This document shows positions 8,814 to 16,927 of a stretch of DNA of 64,000 nt, in pieces. Origin of the DNA: DATCDE01 sp038252405 (GTDB taxonomy: Bacteria; Actinomycetota; Actinomycetes; Prado026); NCBI GenBank assembly GCA_038252405.1, contig JBBSAJ010000012.1:6224-70223 (forward strand). Direction: 5' to 3'. Position 1 is the stretch's first letter, and each line of letters opens with the position of its first letter. Position numbers and translations under genes: made by a program. The notes below the pieces were generated by a model. The model saw nothing but the letters and a program-made list of their open reading frames with translations. It did not search any database and was not told the DNA's origin.

Positions 8814-8831
8814 GTCCCACAAAGTGGGGAC
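8814..8831 (-). terminator. Short hairpin after the metallophosphoesterase gene
   Basis: GTCCCAC (8814-8820), AAA, then GTGGGGAC (8824-8831) form a 7-bp stem with one bulge, six nucleotides past the stop of the minus-strand gene ending at 8837. Weak on its own. Confidence 0.35.
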
Positions 8832-8836
8832 GGCGG

Positions 8837-10684
8837 TCAGCCGACGAGTGCGGCCCTGCGGTCGTCGTGACCGACCGCGCTGAGGAACGGCGCCGGCACC
8901 ACGAGCTCGACGTTGCGGTCCTCGATCCCGCCACGCCGGACGTCGGTGCGGTCCTGCCAGTCGTTGGCGGACAGCTCGCGCGACAGCGAGGCCAGGCCGA
9001 GCCCGTCCAGCCGCCGACGCGGCACCGACACCGGGCCGGCGTGGTCCACGATCGTGCCGAAGATCGACACCGTGCCGTCGCGGTTGTCGACCAGCTCGAC
9101 GATGCGGGACTGCTCGGGCCAGTCGATGTGCGCCGCGGTGTTGAGCTCCCAGAACCCGCCGCCGACCAGTGCTCCGACCAGACGGGCGTGCGGGATCACC
9201 TCGTTGCGGTGCGTGTGCCCGTTCACCCAAAGGATCACGTTCGGATAGCGCAGCAGCAGGTCGCGGACCTGCTCGCCGCCGATGCGGCCGCTGCCCGCCG
9301 GCACGTTGGTCATGGTGCCGATCGTGTGGTGGCTGAACAGCACGACGTACTTGTCCGTGCGCCCGTGCCGGTGCTCAACGTGGCCGGACGGCGTGATCCA
9401 CTGGCTGCTCGCCCGCTGCAGCTGGTTCTCCAGCCAGCCGAGCTGGGCCGGGTCGAGCGAGCCCTCCGGCCCGCCTGCGCTGACCACCGTGTCCAGCACG
9501 ATGCCGCGCATCTGGCCCACGTCGAACGTGTAGTACGCCGTCCCGGTGGCCACGTTCTGCGACGTGAAGCCGTGGCCGTGCGGCGTCCCGGTGGTGGTGA
9601 AGTGCTCCTGCACCGTGGTGGCCCGGTCGACGACGCGGCGACCGAGGTCCGGGGTGACAGAGCGCTGGCCGCCGTCGGCGAGCATCTGCCCGACGGTCGC
9701 GGGGTCCAGGGCCAGCAGCTTCTGCACGAACACCAGCGGGGCGTACGGGTTGGGATCGGTCAGGACGGACTCCGGCAGGCTGGTGAGCTTGCGGTTGCCG
9801 ACCGCCAGCCCCGCCAGCAGCGGCGAGCTCGGCACGTTGCCCTGGATCAGGCCGTCGTGGTTGCCGTAGGCCGTGAACCAGGGCATCCCGAGCCCGGTCG
9901 CCTTGAACGGCTTGCGGGCGGCGTCCAGCAGGCCACGCACCGTGGGGAACCCGTACTTCGAGCTGGGGTCTCCGACGCCGGACTCCGGGTGCCAGTAGTA
10001 CGGGTAGGACGGGTCCGTTGGCGTCACGTCGTCCATGACCCCCTCGAACCTGGTGAGGTCGCCGGAGTCGGGGCGCACGTGCGCGCCGTCCAGCAGGTCG
10101 ATGTACCAGCGCAGCTCGTTGTGCTGGCAGTTGTCGGTGTTGTCGCCGGTGACGACGGTGAACTGCAGCGGGCTGCCGGTGGCCGGGCCGCGGCGCACCG
10201 TGCGCAGCTGGCGCACCATGGCGTCACTGACCTGGGCGCTGAGCAGCTCCTGCGGCCGGTAGGCGCTAGTGAAGTCGGACACCACGCCGCCGTACACGTC
10301 GAAGTACTCGAAGCGCAGCGGCGACTGGACGTCCATCACGTGGATGTCGGTCAGCTGCGCGAACGAGGCCAGCACCTTCCGATCGCGCAGCCGCCGCTCG
10401 GCTGCCCTTCTCATCGACAGGCCGGCCAGCTCGCCGCGCACCAGGTACGGCTCGCCGTCGGCGTAGGTGAGCGGCGCGTACCCGCCGGCCCCCTTCGGTC
10501 CTCGGACGATCGTCCGGTCAAGGGTGGTGCCGTCGCCGTCCGGCCAGCCGCCGGGCCCGCCGGGCCCGCTGTGGCCGCTGTGGCCGCTGTCGGCGGCGGC
10601 GGTGCCGGTGGACAGCCCGCCCGCCCCGGCGACGCCGGCCGCTCCGATCGCACCCTTGAGGAACGTTCTCCGCGTGAACTCCAT
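8837..10684 (-). CDS. Tat-exported metallophosphoesterase (TIGR03767-like)
   Basis: A 615-residue calcineurin-fold phosphoesterase. The N-terminus MEFTRRTFLKGAIGAAG is a twin-arginine signal, so it is exported folded. Metal-ligand blocks appear in order: LTDIHVMD, VTGDNTDN, YGNHDG, LFSHHT and WVNGHTHRN. Its length and the insert between GNHD and SHHT fit the large actinobacterial family TIGR03767. Substrate unknown; extracellular phosphate scavenging is one possibility. Start ATG 10684 has GGAGG eight bases upstream and places the Tat motif at the N-terminus. It is divergent from the gene at 10879 across a 194-nt spacer with no other feature seen. Confidence 0.82.
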   Translation of the reverse strand: MEFTRRTFLKGAIGAAGVAGAGGLSTGTAAADSGHSGHSGPGGPGGWPDGDGTTLDRTIVRGPKGAGGYAPLTYADGEPYLVRGELAGLSMRRAAERRLRDRKVLASFAQLTDIHVMDVQSPLRFEYFDVYGGVVSDFTSAYRPQELLSAQVSDAMVRQLRTVRRGPATGSPLQFTVVTGDNTDNCQHNELRWYIDLLDGAHVRPDSGDLTRFEGVMDDVTPTDPSYPYYWHPESGVGDPSSKYGFPTVRGLLDAARKPFKATGLGMPWFTAYGNHDGLIQGNVPSSPLLAGLAVGNRKLTSLPESVLTDPNPYAPLVFVQKLLALDPATVGQMLADGGQRSVTPDLGRRVVDRATTVQEHFTTTGTPHGHGFTSQNVATGTAYYTFDVGQMRGIVLDTVVSAGGPEGSLDPAQLGWLENQLQRASSQWITPSGHVEHRHGRTDKYVVLFSHHTIGTMTNVPAGSGRIGGEQVRDLLLRYPNVILWVNGHTHRNEVIPHARLVGALVGGGFWELNTAAHIDWPEQSRIVELVDNRDGTVSIFGTIVDHAGPVSVPRRRLDGLGLASLSRELSANDWQDRTDVRRGGIEDRNVELVVPAPFLSAVGHDDRRAALVG

Positions 10685-10878
10685 GGCGCGCCTCCGCATC
10701 GGCAATTGCTCGCTAGCGAAGCACTCCGCGACGCCGCTGTCGACCGTTTCGCCGTGGCACGGGACGGGCTGCGCCGAACGGGTGAATCCGGCCGCCTTCC
10801 GGCCCCGGTGCGTAACCAAACCGGCGCGCCCAGCGATGTCCAGTGCGTCCGACCCCTCACTTCCCGAAGGAGATCGCC

Positions 10879-11679
10879 GTGCTCGAACCCGACCGCCCCT
10901 GGCGCCGCATCGTCAGCCTCCGCTCCGGCGCCAAGGCCGGAGTCGCGGCCGTCGTCGGCTCGCTCGCCCTCGGCGGGGTCGCCGCCGCCGCGACCGGCGG
11001 GATACCCGGCCCGCTGCAGGACGTCGCCCACTTCCTGGGCGCGGCCAGCTCGGTCTCCACCGCGTCGGAGTCAAGCGAGCCGCACGCCACCGAGTCCAGC
11101 TCGGAGACGGCAGAGCCCAAGGAGTCTCAGTCGAGCGCGCCCACCAGCACCACGACTGCGCCGACGGCCGGCACCGCGACGACCACCGACACGACGCTCG
11201 TCCCTGCGACGGGGCCCAACCCGCTCGGCCCGGCGGCATTCGGGCTGTGCCACGCGTTCGGCGACAAGCTCTGGGGCCACGAGGCGTCCGAGTCCGCGCC
11301 GCCCGCCCCGAGCGGGACGACGACCGGGACCACCACCGGCACGACCGCGACGACCGGCAGCGACGACCAGTCCGGTCGCAAGAACGACAACCCGTCGGTC
11401 GCCTACGCGAACCTCAAGGCCGCCGCTGCGTCCAAGGGGCTGACCGTGGTCGAGTTCTGCCAGGTCGTGATCGAGAACCATGGCGTGCCCAGCGCCTGGC
11501 CGACCCCGGACCCGACGACCACGTCGGGTACCACGACGACCGGCACGACCACAACCACTCCCACGGCCCCCGCCGCCGAGCCCGACCAGGAGCACCGGAA
11601 CGGGAACGGCAACGGGAAAGGGAACGGAACGGGTCACGGCCACTCCGGTGACCGGTCGAACGGCCACGGCCGGGGCTGA
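10879..11679 (+). CDS. Exported or anchored Ser/Thr-rich protein
   Basis: A 266-residue protein with one hydrophobic segment near the N-terminus (SGAKAGVAAVVGSLALGGVAA) preceded by basic residues. Low-complexity Ser/Thr/Glu and Thr/Gly linkers flank two short conserved pieces, FGLCHAFGDKLWG and VAYANLKAAAASKGLTVVEFCQ. The two cysteines there may pair outside the cell. The tail is Gly/Asn/His-rich. Similar proteins with a helix plus a Cys-containing core sit beside sigma-factor genes in other actinobacteria, but no sigma factor is here and I do not assign a role. GTG 10879 follows GAAGGAG by six bases. Confidence 0.6.
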   Translation: MLEPDRPWRRIVSLRSGAKAGVAAVVGSLALGGVAAAATGGIPGPLQDVAHFLGAASSVSTASESSEPHATESSSETAEPKESQSSAPTSTTTAPTAGTATTTDTTLVPATGPNPLGPAAFGLCHAFGDKLWGHEASESAPPAPSGTTTGTTTGTTATTGSDDQSGRKNDNPSVAYANLKAAAASKGLTVVEFCQVVIENHGVPSAWPTPDPTTTSGTTTTGTTTTTPTAPAAEPDQEHRNGNGNGKGNGTGHGHSGDRSNGHGRG

Positions 11680-11699
11680 CCGCACCACCGCTCGCGCCT

Positions 11700-11771
11700 C
11701 CGCGAGTGGACGCTGAGTGAGCGTTATGAGCGCCTACGGGCCGATTACGCTCACCGGGAGTCCACTCGCGG
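11700..11771. repeat. P70 palindromic element, copy 1
   Basis: A 72-nt nested palindrome with perfect outer arms CCGCGAGTGGAC / GTCCACTCGCGG and inner arms GTGAGCGT / ACGCTCAC. It lies between convergent genes (stops at 11679 and 11790). A related element with the same GAGTGGAC outer arm and a CGTTATGAGC core is at 47988-48054. Confidence 0.7.
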
Positions 11772-11789
11772 CGGCGTCTGTGCTGCCGC

Positions 11790-12680
11790 TCAGTCCTGGG
11801 CGGCCGGAATCCCGCCGGCGAGCATAAGAACGTCGTCCGGCACCGAGTGCCTGACCAGCGCCAGCGCGATCGGGCCCAGCTCGTAGTGCCGCGCCGCCGT
11901 CCCCACGAAGCCGACCGGCCGCGAGCCGGCGCCCTCGGAGGCGACCACCAGCGGGTCGCCGTGCACGGGCAGCGAGGCGTCCGAGCCGTCGAGGTGCAGC
12001 AGCACCATCCGCCGCGGCGGGCGGCCCAGGTTGTGCACCCGGGCCACGGTCTCCTGGCCGCGGTAGCAGCCCTTGTCCAGGTGGACGGCGGCACCGATCC
12101 AACCGACCTCGGCCGGGATGGTGCGGTGGTCGGTCTCGAAGCCCAGCCGCGGCGCGCGAGCGGCGACCCGCAGCGCCTCAGCAGCCCAGATGCCTGCAAC
12201 GGACGGCGCGGCGTCGAGCACGGACAGGAGGTCGGGACGGGGCACCAGCCGGTCACCGTCCGTGCCGCGCACGACCGCCCAGTCGGTGGTCACGTCGGCC
12301 ACCGTGACCTGCGACCAGAAGACCATCGTCGTCAGGTACTCAAGCAGGGGCCCGAGCGTGCCGGGCTCGACGTGGGCCAGCACGGTCGTGCCGTCGTCCA
12401 CCAGGGTGAGGTGGTGCTCGACGTGGCCGTGCGGGGAGAGGATCAGCGCCTGGGTCCAGGTGGACGGCGGCAGGGCGGTGAGGTGCTGCGAGGTCAGCGA
12501 GTGCAGCCAGGTGAGGCGGTCGGGACCGGAGACCGCGATGACCGGGCGGTGGCTGAGGTCGACGAGCGCGCGGCCCGCCTCGAGAGCACGCTGCTCGGCG
12601 TAGGGGTCGCCGTAGTGCCACGGCGCACCGGCGTCCGGGCCGGACTCGACCGGGACGGCGGCCGCGCGGACGCCGCTCAC
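11790..12680 (-). CDS. ygfZ: YgfZ/GcvT-like folate-binding protein
   Basis: A 296-residue protein of the YgfZ family, related to the GcvT T-protein, which helps assemble or repair certain Fe-S enzymes in a tetrahydrofolate-dependent way. The diagnostic motif KGCYRGQE is present near residue 200. The N-terminal half contains LSHRPVIAVSGPDRLTWLHSL, the usual folate-fold start. GTG 12680 is chosen because it overlaps the Fur-family stop codon by 4 nt (GTGA), indicating translational coupling. Pairing with a metal-responsive regulator fits a role in metal-cofactor homeostasis. Confidence 0.88.
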   Translation of the reverse strand: MSGVRAAAVPVESGPDAGAPWHYGDPYAEQRALEAGRALVDLSHRPVIAVSGPDRLTWLHSLTSQHLTALPPSTWTQALILSPHGHVEHHLTLVDDGTTVLAHVEPGTLGPLLEYLTTMVFWSQVTVADVTTDWAVVRGTDGDRLVPRPDLLSVLDAAPSVAGIWAAEALRVAARAPRLGFETDHRTIPAEVGWIGAAVHLDKGCYRGQETVARVHNLGRPPRRMVLLHLDGSDASLPVHGDPLVVASEGAGSRPVGFVGTAARHYELGPIALALVRHSVPDDVLMLAGGIPAAQD

Positions 12681-13147
12681 TCGCTCGGCCCCGAGCGGGT
12701 CAGTGCTGCGGCCGCGCACTTCTCGCAGCGCCCGGTGATCGCCATGTGCTCCACGTCCGTGGTGAACGCGTAACGCTCCGCCAGCCTTCCCACCAGTTCG
12801 TCGGCCAACGCGATGTCGGCCTCCTGGATCGCGCCGCAGTCGATGCAGACCAGGTGGAGGTGCGCGTGGTCGTGGGCCGCGTGGTACGCCGGCGGACCCG
12901 AGCCGAGGTGGGCGTGGCGGACCAGGCCGACGTCCTCGAGGACCTCCAGCGCCCGGTAGACCGTGGACAGGTTGACACCGCTGGCCGACTTCTGCACCTC
13001 GGCGCAGATCGCCTCGGGGGTGGCGTGGCCGATCCGCTCGACCGCCTCGAGGACCAGCTGGCGCTGCGGGGTCAGCCGCAGTCCGCGCTCGTGCAGCCTC
13101 GCCTGCAGCTCGTCGTCACGGTCATCCGAGCCGTCGTCCGCGGTCAC
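12677..13147 (-). CDS. nur: Fur-family metalloregulator, probably Nur (nickel-responsive)
   Basis: A 156-residue Fur-fold repressor. The winged helix spans about residues 15-90, with the recognition segment GVNLSTVYRALEVLEDVGLV. The His-rich hinge DHAHLHLVC and two Cys-x2-Cys pairs, CIDC and CEKC, supply metal sites. Segments such as LRLTPQRQLVLEAV and VRHAHLGSGPPAYH resemble Streptomyces Nur more than Zur or Fur, and the neighbouring nitrobindin gene matches the Streptomyces nur locus (comparison from memory). Assignment as Fur family is firm; nickel specificity is inferred. GTG 13147 starts four nucleotides after the nitrobindin stop codon. Confidence 0.8.
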   Translation of the reverse strand: MTADDGSDDRDDELQARLHERGLRLTPQRQLVLEAVERIGHATPEAICAEVQKSASGVNLSTVYRALEVLEDVGLVRHAHLGSGPPAYHAAHDHAHLHLVCIDCGAIQEADIALADELVGRLAERYAFTTDVEHMAITGRCEKCAAAALTRSGPSE

Positions 13148-13151
13148 CCGG

Positions 13152-13643
13152 CTACTCGACCCGCTTGAGCCGCGCGGACAGATGGGCCTGCAACGGCTGT
13201 CCCATGGCGGCCATGTCGTAGGCCCACATCAGCTCGCCCTCGACCAGGCCGTACAGGCGGTGGCCGGCGGTGTACTCCTTGGCGGTGGCGGTGCGGACGA
13301 CGACGTCGGTGGAGATCTCGACCTTGGCGCCGTCGACGTGCCCGATCCACAGCTCGGCGAATCCGGTCGGGTGGGCCATGGTGACCTCGAGGGTGCCGTC
13401 CGGCTGGGGGCGCCAGTAGCCGGTCTCGGCGGCGCCTGGTCGCAGCTTGTTGCCGTCGTCGTCCAGGATCCAGCTGCGCGAGGAGTAGGTGAGGAACGGC
13501 TTGCCCACGTGGCCGAAGGTGACCTCCTGGCCGAAGTGGAAGCTGTCGATCGTGGGGTAGCCGCCGACGCCCGCGCCCTCCCAGCGGCCGATCAGCCAGG
13601 CCAGCGGGACGAGCTCCGGGGGCAGGTCGGGGGTGATCTGCAC
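13152..13643 (-). CDS. Nitrobindin (heme-binding beta-barrel, FABP-like)
   Basis: A 163-residue protein of the nitrobindin / UPF0678 family. The signature near the N-terminus, IGRWEGAGVGGYPT, contains the GxWxGxG pattern. Family members form a 10-stranded barrel that binds ferric heme and can isomerise peroxynitrite or bind NO. The conserved C-terminal segment HLSARLKRVE is present. GTG 13643 gives the expected N-terminus MQITPDLPPELVPLAWLIG. It is the first gene of a tight operon with the Fur-family gene and ygfZ. Confidence 0.85.
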   Translation of the reverse strand: MQITPDLPPELVPLAWLIGRWEGAGVGGYPTIDSFHFGQEVTFGHVGKPFLTYSSRSWILDDDGNKLRPGAAETGYWRPQPDGTLEVTMAHPTGFAELWIGHVDGAKVEISTDVVVRTATAKEYTAGHRLYGLVEGELMWAYDMAAMGQPLQAHLSARLKRVE

Positions 13644-13656
13644 TCCGCTCAGCCCG

Positions 13657-13758
13657 TCAGTCCTGGCCCTGGAAGAGCTTGTAGACGACGTACACCGCGA
13701 ACCACGTGATGAGCGCGGCGACGACGATCAGCAGACCGGTGTAGAAGCCCTCCAACAT
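13657..13758 (-). CDS. Small single-pass membrane protein (33 aa)
   Basis: MLEGFYTGLLIVVAALITWF starts a 33-residue protein that is almost entirely one transmembrane helix and ends in a short polar tail YKLFQGQD. ATG 13758 has a GGAG site (GTGGAGCCC). It sits 13 nt before the nitrobindin start on the same strand and may be the true first gene of that operon. Small membrane proteins like this are often missed by gene callers; its function is unknown. Confidence 0.6.
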   Translation of the reverse strand: MLEGFYTGLLIVVAALITWFAVYVVYKLFQGQD

Positions 13759-13794
13759 GGGCTCCACTCTAGCCACCTCGACCCTGCCGCCGTC

Positions 13795-13838
13795 GTTGCA
13801 GGCCCCAGGGCTGCTATGGCGACCCTGCAGCCTGCAAC
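13795..13838 (-). repeat. P44 palindromic element, left copy
   Basis: A 44-nt imperfect palindrome with ends GTTGCAGGC and GCCTGCAAC. Read on the minus strand, it matches the element at 14839-14882 at 40 of 44 positions, so the two copies are inverted relative to each other around the DUF559-type gene. Confidence 0.75.
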
Positions 13839-13921
13839 AAGGGGTTGTGCACAGGGGTGACCTGTCCCCGATTCGGTTCACCTCGCTGGCAGGGCACTCC
13901 GACCGCGGCGCACGGTCGGGC

Positions 13922-14821
13922 ATGTCCTTCGCGCTGGCCGACTCCGAGCCGTTGACCGTGCTGCTCCTCACCGACGCGTGCCAGCTGTTCGGCCGGGCCC
14001 GCGTCCGCTGGGCCCTTCGCTGTGGACGCTGGCAGCGGCCTCACCCGAAGGTGGTGGTCACCCACTCAGCGGCGCTGTCACCGCCCGAGGCTCTGCTGCT
14101 CGCTGCCCTCGCCGGCCCGCCCGGCTCGCTGCTCGGCGGCCTCACCGCCGCCGGGCTCGACGGGCTGCGCGGCTTCGGCGAGGACGACGTCCACCTGGTG
14201 GTCCCGCACTCGGCCCGGGTGGGCGCCGTTGCGTCGGGCGTCGTCGTCCACCGGTCGCTGGTGCTGGAGTCCGACCAGGTCCGCCCCGCGGCGTCCCCGC
14301 CCCGCACGCGCCTGGAGCGCAGTGTGATCGACGCGGCGTCCTGGTCACGGTGGCCGCGACGCTCGCGGGCCATCGTGCTCGCCGTCGTTCAGCAGCGGCT
14401 GACGACGGCAGACCGGTTGCGCGAGTCGCTGGCGGTGCGCGGCCCGATCGCGCGCTCCGGACTGGTCCGGGAGACCATCATGGACGCCGAGGGCGGGATC
14501 CACTCGGTGCCCGAGCACGACTTCACCCGGATCGTCGTGCGCCGAGGGCTGCCCCGGCCGTCACGGCAGGTGGTGGTCCGCCGGCGCACCGGCCGGTACT
14601 ACCTGGACGCCCGGTTCGACCCGTGGGGCGTGGCCGCCGAGGTCGACGGGGCGCGGCACCGGGACGTGTGGCAGAGCGAGGCGGACGACGACCGGCAAAA
14701 CGAGCTGGTCATCGCGGGCCAGGGGCTGCTGAGGTTCTCGTCCTACCGGGTGCGCCACGAGCCCGACCAGGTCGGCGACGTGCTGTGCCGGGCCCTGCTG
14801 GCTGCCGGCTGGCGCCCCTGA
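13922..14821 (+). CDS. DUF559-type putative nuclease with AbiEi-like N-terminal domain
   Basis: A 299-residue protein. The N-terminal part (LFGRARVRWALRCGRWQRPH) resembles the winged-helix AbiEi antitoxin-like domain found in many actinobacterial proteins. The C-terminal part (about 200-295) has a Vsr/DUF559-like nuclease core: E208 in SVPEHD, D239 in YYLDARF, E250 and D252 in VAAEVDG, then RH and a final beta-strand LLRFSSYRV. This fits a PD-(D/E)xK fold. Substrate unknown, and no toxin partner is adjacent. The ATG at 13922 opens the AbiEi-like domain; upstream in-frame sequence runs through a palindrome and is unlikely to be coding. The gene lies exactly between two inverted P44 elements. 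Confidence 0.72.
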   Translation: MSFALADSEPLTVLLLTDACQLFGRARVRWALRCGRWQRPHPKVVVTHSAALSPPEALLLAALAGPPGSLLGGLTAAGLDGLRGFGEDDVHLVVPHSARVGAVASGVVVHRSLVLESDQVRPAASPPRTRLERSVIDAASWSRWPRRSRAIVLAVVQQRLTTADRLRESLAVRGPIARSGLVRETIMDAEGGIHSVPEHDFTRIVVRRGLPRPSRQVVVRRRTGRYYLDARFDPWGVAAEVDGARHRDVWQSEADDDRQNELVIAGQGLLRFSSYRVRHEPDQVGDVLCRALLAAGWRP

Positions 14822-14838
14822 CCTCCCCTTCGCTCGTC

Positions 14839-14882
14839 GTTGCAGGCTCCAGGGTCGCCATGGCAGCCATGGAGCCTGCAAC
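14839..14882 (+). repeat. P44 palindromic element, right copy
   Basis: Perfect 12-bp arms GTTGCAGGCTCC (14839-14850) and GGAGCCTGCAAC (14871-14882) around a 20-nt centre, 17 nt after the stop codon of the DUF559-type gene. It is the inverted partner of the copy at 13795-13838. Confidence 0.78.
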
Positions 14883-14986
14883 GGCGGGAAATGAGAAGTA
14901 CCTGTCGAAGGTCACATATCGGGCTAGCCTCCGCCCGAGGCGTCCAGTGATCATCCACCAGGAGCGGCGCCCGTGAGGAGAAGTAC

Positions 14987-16786
14987 ATGATCCGTGCACG
15001 AGTGGGGGCGGTCGCCGCCGTCGGCGCCGCCCTCGTGCTGGCCATGGTCAACGCGACCGGAGCCAGCGCAGCCACCGCACCCGTCAGCATCGGCAGCAAC
15101 GAGTTCCAGCGCAGTGTCGAGCCGGGCTCCGTCAGCGCCTACGTTTCGAGCACGACGAACGCCTCGCACCTGCCTGCGGGCTACGTGCCCGGTGCGTCGA
15201 GCCTCCCGGTCAGCTCGTCGTCCGACGCCAGGACGGTCATCACCGGGCTGAACCTGCGCGACCAGCGGAACGCGGACCGCGGCAACCAGTTCTCGCTCGA
15301 GCCGCCGGACCAGGGTTTGTGCGTCGGCGGCAACTTGTTGCTCGAGTCGGTCAACACCGTCTTCCGCATCCACAACACGGCCACCGGAGCCTCGTCGGAC
15401 CCGATCTCGCTCAACCAGTTCTACACCGGCTACTCCGGGATCAATCGGGACACCGGTGAGTACGGGCAGTTCCTCTCCGACCCGAAGTGCTATGTAGACC
15501 CGGCCAGCGGACGGTTCTACATGTCCATGCTGGAGATCGACCAGGATGACACCGGCACCTTCACTGGGCGTACCGCCACCTACCTCGCGGTCAGCAAGAC
15601 CCGCGCGCCGAGCGTCAGCGCGAGTGACTGGTGGTTCTACACCATCGACACCACGGACAACGGCACGCCGGACACCTCCGGCGTCGGCATCGGCGGGACG
15701 CGTCCGGTGGGCGCCAACCTGCCCAACAACCCCGACTGCCCCTGCCTGGGTGACCAGCCGCTGATCGGTGCGGACCGGTACGGCTTCTACGTCACCACCA
15801 ACGAGTTCAGCCTCTTCGGCAGTGCCTTCAACGGCGCCCAGATCTACGCCCTGGACAAGAAGGGCCTGGAGAACGGCCACTTCACCATGCAGGCCTTCCA
15901 CGGCGCCCCGATCGCGCTGGCCGAGGGACCGGCGTACTCGCTGCAGCCGGCGACATCGCCGACGGTGTGGGACTGGTCGGGTGAGAACCGCGGGACGGCG
16001 TACTTCCTGTCCGCGCTCGACTTCAACGGCACAACGGACAACCGGATCGCTGAGTGGCGTCTGACCAACACGTCGACCCTGGCGTCCCGGCACCCGAACG
16101 TCGTGCTGCAGAAGCCGACCATCATCGGGACCCAGGTCTACGGGCAGCCCCCGGCCATCGACCAGAAGGCCGGTCCCACCCCCCTGGCTGACTACCTGGC
16201 CGCGTTGACGGCCAAACCCGTGCCCGAGAACCAGCTCGAGTCCAACGACGACCGGATGAACCAGGTGGTGCTGCAGGGCGGCCACCTGTTCGGCGCGGTG
16301 AACACCATCGTCAAGGGCAACGGCCCGCGCCGGACCGGGATCGCCTGGTTCGCCGTGACCGCCGACCGGGCCCGGCTGCTCAACCAGGGCTACGTCTCCG
16401 TCAAGGGACAGAGCGTGTTCTTCCCGTCGATCGCGGTCGGCCCCAGCGGCAAGGGTGTCATGACCTTCTCGCTGGCAGGTCCGGACTACTACCCGTCCAG
16501 CGCCTACGTCCGCATCGGCCTGTACGGAACCTCGGGACCGGTTCAGGTCATGGGTGCCGGGGCCGCACCGGCGGACGGGTTCACCGGGTACGCGCGCTAC
16601 GGTGGCAGCGGCGTCGAGCGCTGGGGTGACTACTCAGCGGCCGTGCCGGACTACCGGACCGGCGACATCTGGGTCGCGGCAGAGGACATTCCAGGCACCT
16701 TCGGATGGGGCTTCCCAGACGGCAACTATCTCGCCAACTGGGGCACGACAATCGCCAAGGTGAGCGTCGGCTCGTCGTTCCACTAG
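14987..16786 (+). CDS. Large secreted protein, function unknown
   Basis: A 599-residue exported protein. The signal peptide MIRARVGAVAAVGAALVLAM runs to about residue 28 (GASAA). The mature protein has Trp/Tyr/Gly-rich beta segments (LEPPDQGLCVGGN, LNQFYTGYSG, DPKCYVDPASGRFYMS, YPSSAYVRIG, WGDYSAAVPD) that suggest a beta-propeller-like fold, with a few cysteines. No catalytic motif is recognised. AGGAGAAG sits close to ATG 14987. A degenerate, internally deleted copy of its C-terminal part lies at 17552-17734, so a paralogue once stood downstream. Confidence 0.72.
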   Translation: MIRARVGAVAAVGAALVLAMVNATGASAATAPVSIGSNEFQRSVEPGSVSAYVSSTTNASHLPAGYVPGASSLPVSSSSDARTVITGLNLRDQRNADRGNQFSLEPPDQGLCVGGNLLLESVNTVFRIHNTATGASSDPISLNQFYTGYSGINRDTGEYGQFLSDPKCYVDPASGRFYMSMLEIDQDDTGTFTGRTATYLAVSKTRAPSVSASDWWFYTIDTTDNGTPDTSGVGIGGTRPVGANLPNNPDCPCLGDQPLIGADRYGFYVTTNEFSLFGSAFNGAQIYALDKKGLENGHFTMQAFHGAPIALAEGPAYSLQPATSPTVWDWSGENRGTAYFLSALDFNGTTDNRIAEWRLTNTSTLASRHPNVVLQKPTIIGTQVYGQPPAIDQKAGPTPLADYLAALTAKPVPENQLESNDDRMNQVVLQGGHLFGAVNTIVKGNGPRRTGIAWFAVTADRARLLNQGYVSVKGQSVFFPSIAVGPSGKGVMTFSLAGPDYYPSSAYVRIGLYGTSGPVQVMGAGAAPADGFTGYARYGGSGVERWGDYSAAVPDYRTGDIWVAAEDIPGTFGWGFPDGNYLANWGTTIAKVSVGSSFH

Positions 16787-16803
16787 CAGTCAGCGATGAA
16801 CCA

Positions 16804-16839
16804 GGGGCCGGGGCGCGCAGCAGTGCGCACCCCGGCCCC
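16804..16839 (+). terminator. Strong hairpin after the large secreted protein gene
   Basis: Sixteen-base-pair stem with one mismatch: GGGGCCGGGGCGCGCA (16804-16819), loop GCAG, then TGCGCACCCCGGCCCC (16824-16839). It lies 18 nt after the stop codon. Downstream bases are C/T-rich without a pure T-run. It is a likely terminator or 3' stabiliser. Confidence 0.7.
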
Positions 16840-16867
16840 CTCGGCTTGCGCCCCGGCCCCGTCACCC

Positions 16868-16918
16868 GCATGAAGGGCAGGAAAGTGCGGCCATGCGCAC
16901 AGAAGGGCACCTTCATGC
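16868..16918 (-). repeat. P51 palindromic element, copy A
   Basis: A 51-nt element with ends GCATGAAGG / CCTTCATGC and an inner stem built on GTGCGG...GCGCAC. On the minus strand it agrees with copy B (36713-36763) at about 44 of 51 positions. It lies between the secreted-protein gene and the DUF2993 remnant, whose 3' ends face each other. Confidence 0.75.
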
Positions 16919-16927
16919 AAGAAGGGG

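Noticed and set aside
13922..14821. Type IV toxin-antitoxin (AbiEi/AbiEii) locus
   Set aside because: Only an AbiEi-like N-terminal domain is present; no nucleotidyltransferase toxin lies next to it.
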